Below are positions 58,401-64,000 of a stretch of 64,000 nucleotides of DNA, one piece after another (within the stretch, counting starts at the first letter, position 1; the number at the start of each line of letters is the position of its first letter). The notes beneath the pieces were generated by a model. It made no database searches, was not told the DNA's origin, and saw only the letters and a list, made by a program, of their open reading frames with translations. The translations under genes and the position numbers were made by a program. Origin of the DNA: Heliopora coerulea (Eukaryota > Cnidaria > Anthozoa > Scleralcyonacea > Helioporidae); assembly GCA_030142905.1 (NCBI GenBank), contig JASJOG010000149.1, positions 310,001-374,000 on the forward strand, given 5' to 3'.

Positions 58401-61400
58401 AGTTGATAAATTAGCCAATAGAACTACAGTATAGTGAAATATATTCAAGGAGAAAATCAATGAGCAACAACATCATCCAGCCACTGAAATTTTAACTTCT
58501 GTCACAATTTATAGATACAGCATTATGTTAATTTGCAATGACTTCATGAATCATACTGTAATTCTAATATTCCTATTTTTAATATTAATGTAAGACTGAA
58601 ACAAAATATATCAATCTGAACAATATGATAAGACCAGGGATACTTAGTTCAGTTGATAGAGCTTTATGAAAATTAGCTTTTTTCAGTACAATATTTCTAC
58701 ATAAGGGAATTTTACACGTACCATGGGTGGCCAAAAATAGATTTTCTGAACATTGGGATTACAAAAATCACTGCATATAAAAGACTTTTGGATATAAATA
58801 ATTTGCATATAAACAGTGTTGACTGTAGTGACATATTTTGTGCTGAAACACTTCAATAAGCATTGCAACTACTTACAGCTTCTTTAACGTCGCCACCATC
58901 AGGTGCATCAATCGACGACTTACATAAATTCAAAAACTAGAAATGAACCAACATATATACCTGCCCACATGTAACAGACTTGGATTTTCACAATAAGAAA
59001 TAGACAGACAGACAGACAGAAAGACAAAGACAGAAGAACATAAGTGGGATAAAAAGAATACAAGTAGAAGCAGGCTGAAAGCAAGATGGACAGACATTAA
59101 GACATGACAGACAGACTAAGTTAGACAAACAGACCAGGTATGTGCCAAATTAAAATACTTTAACAAACCTCCGTGACTTTATTTGCATCAATAAATTCTA
59201 AGTAGGGAACAAGATCAGAAAAGCAAAGGCTTTTTTCTCCAAACAATTTAAAATATTCCACTATTAATTCCACAGGATCTTCTTTACAATCTGAAAATTA
59301 AAATTGAAGTTTAGTTAAAAAATACCTGAGATGAGACTTCTGCCAAACAATGCGTAAACAAACTCCAATTCCAAGTTAAAAATTTGAGTTTGAAGTACTT
59401 CAAGTCACTCCCACCTTTAGATAAATCTTCCATACAGTTGTCTTGCATTTGTTTGAGAAGTTTCAACAATGCTAAAAATGGACCCCTATTTCTTTTCTCT
59501 TCTTTCACTAGTTCATTGTTCTTTAGCTTGTTAAAAAATTCAAGAGCCATAAAGAATTTGTAATCAGGAACTGGCCTAGGAATACAATACAAAGAACTAT
59601 GAAAAACTGGACAACTGGCCTTAACCTAAATGGAACAAAGCTGAAAGACACATGCACTACCAGTGACTGTACCACCAGCACCCTGGATCAAAGATATTAA
59701 AAAGCAACAATAAATTAAACAATAAATTATTGTGGTGTACCTTTCAGATTTAGTATCATCTGGTGGTGTATAATGTGTTTTAATCAGAATTAAAAGAGAG
59801 TCCAAGTATCCTTGGTAATAGGACCATCCATCAGGGCTGAATATTAATTGAATAACAGTTGGTATAAATTAACTTAACTACGCATCAATAATATGAAACC
59901 ATGAGGAAGGTAACTTAGTATATAGCATCTGCATTAACCATTAAGGGGCAATGGTGTAGGCAAGAATTTTATACTGGCTAATGTCTGATGATTTAATCCA
60001 GCAGAGTGGGTTACCTGTCCCTTAACTGGTTAAATGCCAACTTGGTTAACAAGGAGGTGAAATTAAGTTAAAGCATTTTCTAAAACATATTTTGCATGCA
60101 TTTTGTATGGTAATGATGCTGATGCAACTACTGGGTCCATCACATGGAGAGCTTATTATGCCTAAGGTATGTTATATTAATGTAATGTTAGAAAGATACT
60201 GTAGAGTATAACATTACAGCAAATCATGGTACAGTATAACACATGTTGATGCATGCTACAACAAGGATCCTCATGACTTAAGTCTAACTAATGTACAGTT
60301 ATCAACAAATAATTAAAGGATATACACCTGCTTTCAATCATATTTTTGTAACAGATATTTACGTCACTCCATTTTTCAAGCTTTGAAAGATATTCAACTT
60401 CCTTTTGCTTAGCAAAGTCAGAGCTTGTCAGCAGTTGTCCTGAAAGAAAGTGAAGACTTGATTGACAAACTGTATAGCAACTAATACTTTGGGTTTTCAA
60501 ACTGCCTTTCACACAGTTTTCCCCAGAGGTATTACTTGAATTATTACACTAACTTAAATATTCTCACTCATATGTATCACTCATTCTACTGATTTTAATG
60601 AACCCACAGGTATACATGATTTAGCCTTTCCTAATGCCAGACTAGCTATCTAAAAACACTTGTAAAACTGTGCCAAATATTCCTTACCCAACTTTCCATT
60701 TATTACTTCTAAAGCCTTCTTATATTTCTTTTGCATTTCCAAGACCAGAAGATAAACGGTAACTTCAGCTTCAGCTTCAATCTTTTCATCTTTTATGAAT
60801 TTTTCAATCATTCTTTCTGCCAGTGGTAACAACATTGAAGTCTTTGTGTGTTCATCTTCACAAACATAGGCCTGGCAAAGGGGAAAAACACCAAAATAAT
60901 CATATATTGGAAAAAAAACTTGCCAGCTGTTTTCATCCATGTTACGTGGTTTCCAGTTTTCAACATCACATCTGTCTTCTCATATGGTACTAATTGTTTT
61001 ATTTCTTTATTAAAAAGGTTAGACATTACAGTGTATCATCAAGTTAGGAATGCTGAGAATATAAAAAAATTGCACTACAATGTATCACTTTACTGTACAT
61101 TAAAGAACAGTAAAGAAAAGTAGAGGTATATCACAGTAAACACAGTTTATTGCAGTTAGTATAGTACAGCATGGTACAATACAATGTCTACATTTCACTT
61201 TCAATAATTCCTTTTGACTAATTTTCATAGGTTAAGGTTACCTGCATGACATTGCTCATGACTGCCCAGAAATAGTACGGATTTTTCTGAAAGGATTTAT
61301 ACAGACTCATTGCTATCTGAAATAAAAACATGGCAAAAGTGAAATTAATAGTTTAGTCTGGATATTAGATTCTTGTAGCTCTATAAACATAACAACCATA

Positions 61401-63285
61401 TCCCAAGCCTGTTATCAAGAGTTGCATATTGCAACCCCTGTCATGGGTAATATCTTTCACTGGTCTAGGTAAAAACTAGACAATTAGACAACACATCCTT
61501 GTTTTCTGTGAGTAAAAGCAAACTCAAGCTTTGTCCTTGTTGACTATTGGTTCATAGAAAACTTGGACTTGTTATATAATTTAGAAATAACTAGTATACG
61601 TTAAAAAAATAAAGTTGTTACTGAGATTAAAGCTGTTTTGATAGCCTTGGTCTGAGCCAAGCTAATACCTTGGTATAAATATATTGACAACATTAATACA
61701 TAGTGCTAAGTGGATATGACCAAAGCTGCACATCAGAAGGTTAAAAGTGTTACAAAAATGATAAGTTTTCACATACCAGTTGCTGCTTTTTGTATTGTGA
61801 TGTCCTGACATAGGACATAAACAGGTGGGTAAAGAACTCTTCATTTTTAGGGTTCTTCTTCAAAGCTGCTTCATATATTTCAGATATTTCTGAACCTAAA
61901 ATTGAGTCCAAAAATTAAAAAAAAAAATCCAACAAAAAACCCAGCCAAAAACAACAGAAAAAGACATGTGTGATATAAAATCACAAGACAGATTCACTAG
62001 GGTTTGAATTAGAGAGAAAAAGTTGATTTGCAAACAAAATGTTGTAAGTTTCAGGGTGAGGAGGAAGTTCCTCCCTCTTCCAAACTACTTTAAGTGTCAA
62101 ATTAATGTAATAAGGGACATGTACCCTATTATGCCGAGAAAAAGTATCTGATGTTAGCTAGAATATTGTATACCCCCCAAGAGGGGTGATTCCATGAAGA
62201 TCAAATTAAAATTACAGTTTGGACTAATTGACTGACAATCTATGCAAAAACTGGTCCAACTCCAACAACTGGTGACAATGATGTACAATTAAAGTATAAT
62301 GCACTTACATTTCTCCATTTCTCTATAACAAATTGTCATAGCTTGAAGTGTTGGATCATCAGAAGGTTGAACTTGCTTTACTTCACTAATAAGCTTTTCT
62401 GATTCACTGGTCTTTCCTAACCTCAGGAGAGCAATGGATTTTAATGCCTGAAAAGAAACCAAAGTAAACATGACTAGTTTACCTTTGACTCATTAAGAGA
62501 AGGGATCACCTTAATACAAGTCAATGCATCCCTCATCTTCTCAGAAGACACTATTATTTAATGACTATGCATATTTGTCACTTTTGAAACAGTCTGAATG
62601 TATTCCTCACACTGCATCTTTTTCCCATGCTTCACATTTTCAGAATTAGCTTTAAAACCCACTGTAGGACCTCTGTTATGTTGGTCCATTACCTGCACAC
62701 ATCTACAAGTAGTTGGCAATGGATAAAACTTTATTTTTCAGTGTATGATCAGTGAGAGTTTGTTTTTAACTTTGAAAATTTTCGTGCATATGCAAGAAAT
62801 AATTTTACACCCTCAATTATAATTTTCTCCAAAGTAAGTCTGGCCGTCACAACTGCTCTTACAGCTCCAGTAACTGTAGACAAGTGGATGTAATTGCTGA
62901 GATTGTGCTGAGGAAGAGATGTGCAGGAATGGGAGTTAAGGGGGAGGAATTTGACCAAGGAGGGACAGACTATCGTCGCCAGTTTTCCTATCACTAGAGC
63001 CCGACACAAAATGAGGTCAGTGGCTAGTTTTAAGACTAAATTTAAACTAATATCATGCTTTACCTTTGCACAATGGAGATCTTTCTGCTTCTTCAGAATT
63101 TTGTCAGCGTGTTGAATGGCTTGTTTGTTGTTCATACTATCCAGAGCATCTAACAAAATGACAACAGAAAAGACCATAAGTGACATGCAGTACCGACTCA
63201 GCAGCTGAAAAGTGTAAAACGGGAAAGTGTTACCGTAAACAGGTCGAAGTCTTCGTTCGTTGACGTCCACATGTCTGGACGCCAT
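49467..63285 (-). CDS. NAA25: N-alpha-acetyltransferase 25, NatB auxiliary subunit (28 exons, 980 aa)
   Basis: Auxiliary subunit that anchors NAA20 to ribosomes in NatB, which acetylates N-terminal Met-Asp/Glu/Asn/Gln. Exons in gene order: 63285-63234, 63149-63064, 62447-62309, 61895-61777, 61316-61242, 60871-60688, 60439-60328, 59836-59741, 59575-59415, 59290-59169, 58936-58877, 58258-58123, 57681-57592, 57175-57065, 56936-56867, 56022-55923, 55255-55208, 55124-55021, 54669-54608, 54237-54168, 53457-53415, 52990-52757 (or 52751), 52257-52131, 51746-51678, 50994-50897, 50692-50585, 50205-50062, 49589-49467. Every junction is GT-AG and in phase. The total of 980 residues is close to the usual length. 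Recognised segments: NERRLRPVYDALDS, KKQKDLHCAK (N-terminal TPR region), DKLRDNRDLDILVSW, GPLPTRWKPF, SRSKKKKKM and KMQSSYKVSL. AATAAA overlaps the stop codon. Splicing was derived by eye, without transcripts. Confidence 0.93.
50276..50470. repeat. (GAAC)n-type microsatellite in NAA25 intron 26
   Basis: Degenerate tetranucleotide array of GAAC/GAGC/GAAT units between exons 27 and 26. A much shorter version is in the unit M copy (26,850-26,890 and 27,100-27,140), so it expanded in R or contracted in M. Confidence 0.8.
53901..54140. repeat. 20-bp minisatellite, 12 units, in NAA25 intron 20
   Basis: Twelve 20-bp units of ACCACCATTTCTACCCCATC with few substitutions, exactly in register. It ends 28 bases from the exon 20 donor. 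Confidence 0.92.
55375..55770. repeat. TATCTATCCACATA microsatellite in NAA25 intron 16
   Basis: Imperfect repeat of TATATCTATCCACATA from 55,375 to 55,560, resuming from about 55,692. A MITE has inserted in its middle. The long open frame across it is a product of the repeat. Confidence 0.8.
55566..55689. mobile_element. 124-bp mariner-like hairpin MITE
   Basis: Arms of about 47 bases, starting CAGGGTCCGCCAAAAAATGT and ending with its complement, are almost perfect. TA flanks both ends (55,564-55,565 and 55,690-55,691). The loop is about 30 bases. The TA target and CAGGGT-CC-C-AAAAA start fit Tc1/mariner. The near-perfect arms imply recent insertion. Confidence 0.85.
56360..56723. mobile_element. 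Unclassified MITE in NAA25 intron 15
   Basis: The left end GGTGTTCATGAGGAGACGAG and the right-end complement GGTGTTTATAATGAAGTGAA are related inverted repeats. The body is full of AGGGCTGG/CCAGCCC motifs on both strands and GTTTACATG repeats. No coding capacity. Confidence 0.55.
58995..59036. repeat. (GACA)n microsatellite in NAA25 intron 10
   Basis: Short run of AGACAGACAGACAGAAAGACA just upstream of exon 11 on the minus strand. Confidence 0.75.
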
Positions 63286-63754
63286 CTTGGCGCGGACGGC
63301 GGGAAACAGTAGCCTGGGATCGAATGTAACAGAAAGCTCCAGAAATCAGGTTCACATTCATTGAATGAACATTCGGACTTCTTCGGAAACCAACAGCAAC
63401 GAAGCCATCAACTAAGACCGAGCTTCCTTTAGGTTTACTTTTCATCTTAAAATAAATCAATGATACCTCTTCCAGAAAAATATTGACCCAGTATAAACCT
63501 AAGATCCATGGGAAAAATTCTCAGGTTTTAAATTTTTTCGTAGGTACAAAATATTGTCCACAAATTCAATCTTTGAAAAATATCGGTCATTCCTTTCGAA
63601 TGTACTTACAGTTGATGTTGTCTAATTTGGACATAGAAAACCCACTGATAAATAACTTTCAAGAGGGTCAATACGTTTGAAAGTTACACGAATATAAATT
63701 GATCCTTATTTACCGTCTTTTCTTAGATTTAACAATATGAGGGTGTCGTAAATA
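63286..63754. promoter_or_regulatory. Shared NAA25/RWDD4 intergenic region
   Basis: 469 bp between two divergent start codons, so probably a bidirectional promoter. GCCATCTTGGCGCGGAC at the NAA25 start codon contains the complement of AAGATGGCG, a YY1-type motif that often spans start sites of housekeeping genes. No TATA box was recognised for either gene. Short open frames inside have no recognisable content. Confidence 0.5.
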
Positions 63755-64000
63755 ATGACTCATAATCAAGACCAAGAAGAAGAACTTGAGGTTTTGCGAG
63801 CTATTTACGAAGAAGATGAGCGCTTCAAAGAAATCAATGAAACTACAGTTCAGTATCGATTTGGTGAACTTGGGGACAATAAATCGTTTCTTTTGGAAGT
63901 CTCTTGGCCGAAAGATTACCCCGAGTGCTTACCTGATATTAATTTAGACGCCTTCTATAATAAACACATAGCTCAAGAGTTAAAAAAGGCGATTGTTGAT
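63755..64000 (+). CDS. RWDD4: RWD domain-containing protein 4 (3' end beyond window)
   Basis: 82 codons are visible from ATG at 63,755, which follows an in-frame TAA (63,749-63,751). The start reads MTHNQDQEEELEVLRAIYEE, the typical first helix of an RWD domain (EELEVLRAIY). FLLEVSWPKDYPECLPDINL is the YPxxxP-type RWD signature with the first strands. No intron is seen so far. RWD domains bind partner proteins, as in GCN2, GCN1 and ubiquitin-pathway proteins, and the cellular role of RWDD4 is little known. The assignment to RWDD4 rather than another RWD protein rests on the start at the domain and its lack of an N-terminal extension. Confidence 0.85.
   Translation, partial: MTHNQDQEEELEVLRAIYEEDERFKEINETTVQYRFGELGDNKSFLLEVSWPKDYPECLPDINLDAFYNKHIAQELKKAIVD

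Overview
The window is animal nuclear DNA: AT-rich, intron-rich and full of DNA transposons. Two conserved eukaryotic genes sit head to head at its right end, NAA25 (NatB auxiliary subunit, 28 exons) and RWDD4. Intronless RING/TRAF-zinc-finger/Kelch genes amid hAT and pogo/Tigger elements suggest an early-branching marine invertebrate, perhaps an anthozoan cnidarian. That placement is a guess, because no lineage-specific marker was seen.

The left 52 kb is an array of three related segmental units lying beside NAA25. The right unit R (about 29,590-50,640) runs into the genuine 3' end of NAA25. The middle unit M (about 7,926-27,300) ends in copied NAA25 exons 26-28. The left unit L (1-7,925, entering from off-window) ends in copied NAA25 exons 28 and 23 with the exons between them deleted. 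Units M and R each contain a BED-type hAT element, a first RING-TRAF-Kelch gene ('a'), a shared 5-kb hAT-like element and a second RING-TRAF-Kelch gene ('b'). Unit L shows only its 'b' gene.

There are five RING-TRAF-Kelch copies on the minus strand. L-b is open as far as visible, M-a, R-a and R-b are intact, and M-b is a pseudogene. They are predicted E3 ubiquitin ligases with a C-terminal six-blade Kelch propeller. They differ most in propeller loops and in the number of 7-residue repeats in the coiled coil. A sixth, diverged RING-TRAF fragment at 27.3-27.7 kb is fused in frame to copied NAA25 exon 26.

Transposons date the events. The 0.6-kb MITE, the 5-kb hAT-like element and its nested mariner-like MITE are in both M and R, so they predate that duplication. 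The hAT in L, the Tigger and solo LTR in M, and the intact 906-aa hAT and short Tigger derivative in R are each unit-specific and younger. Several insertions can be checked against an empty site in the sister unit.

From 49.5 to 63.3 kb NAA25 occupies the minus strand. All 27 splice junctions keep phase, giving 980 codons. Its introns hold a 20-bp minisatellite, a perfect-hairpin MITE and microsatellites. RWDD4 starts 469 bp away on the plus strand and runs off the window.
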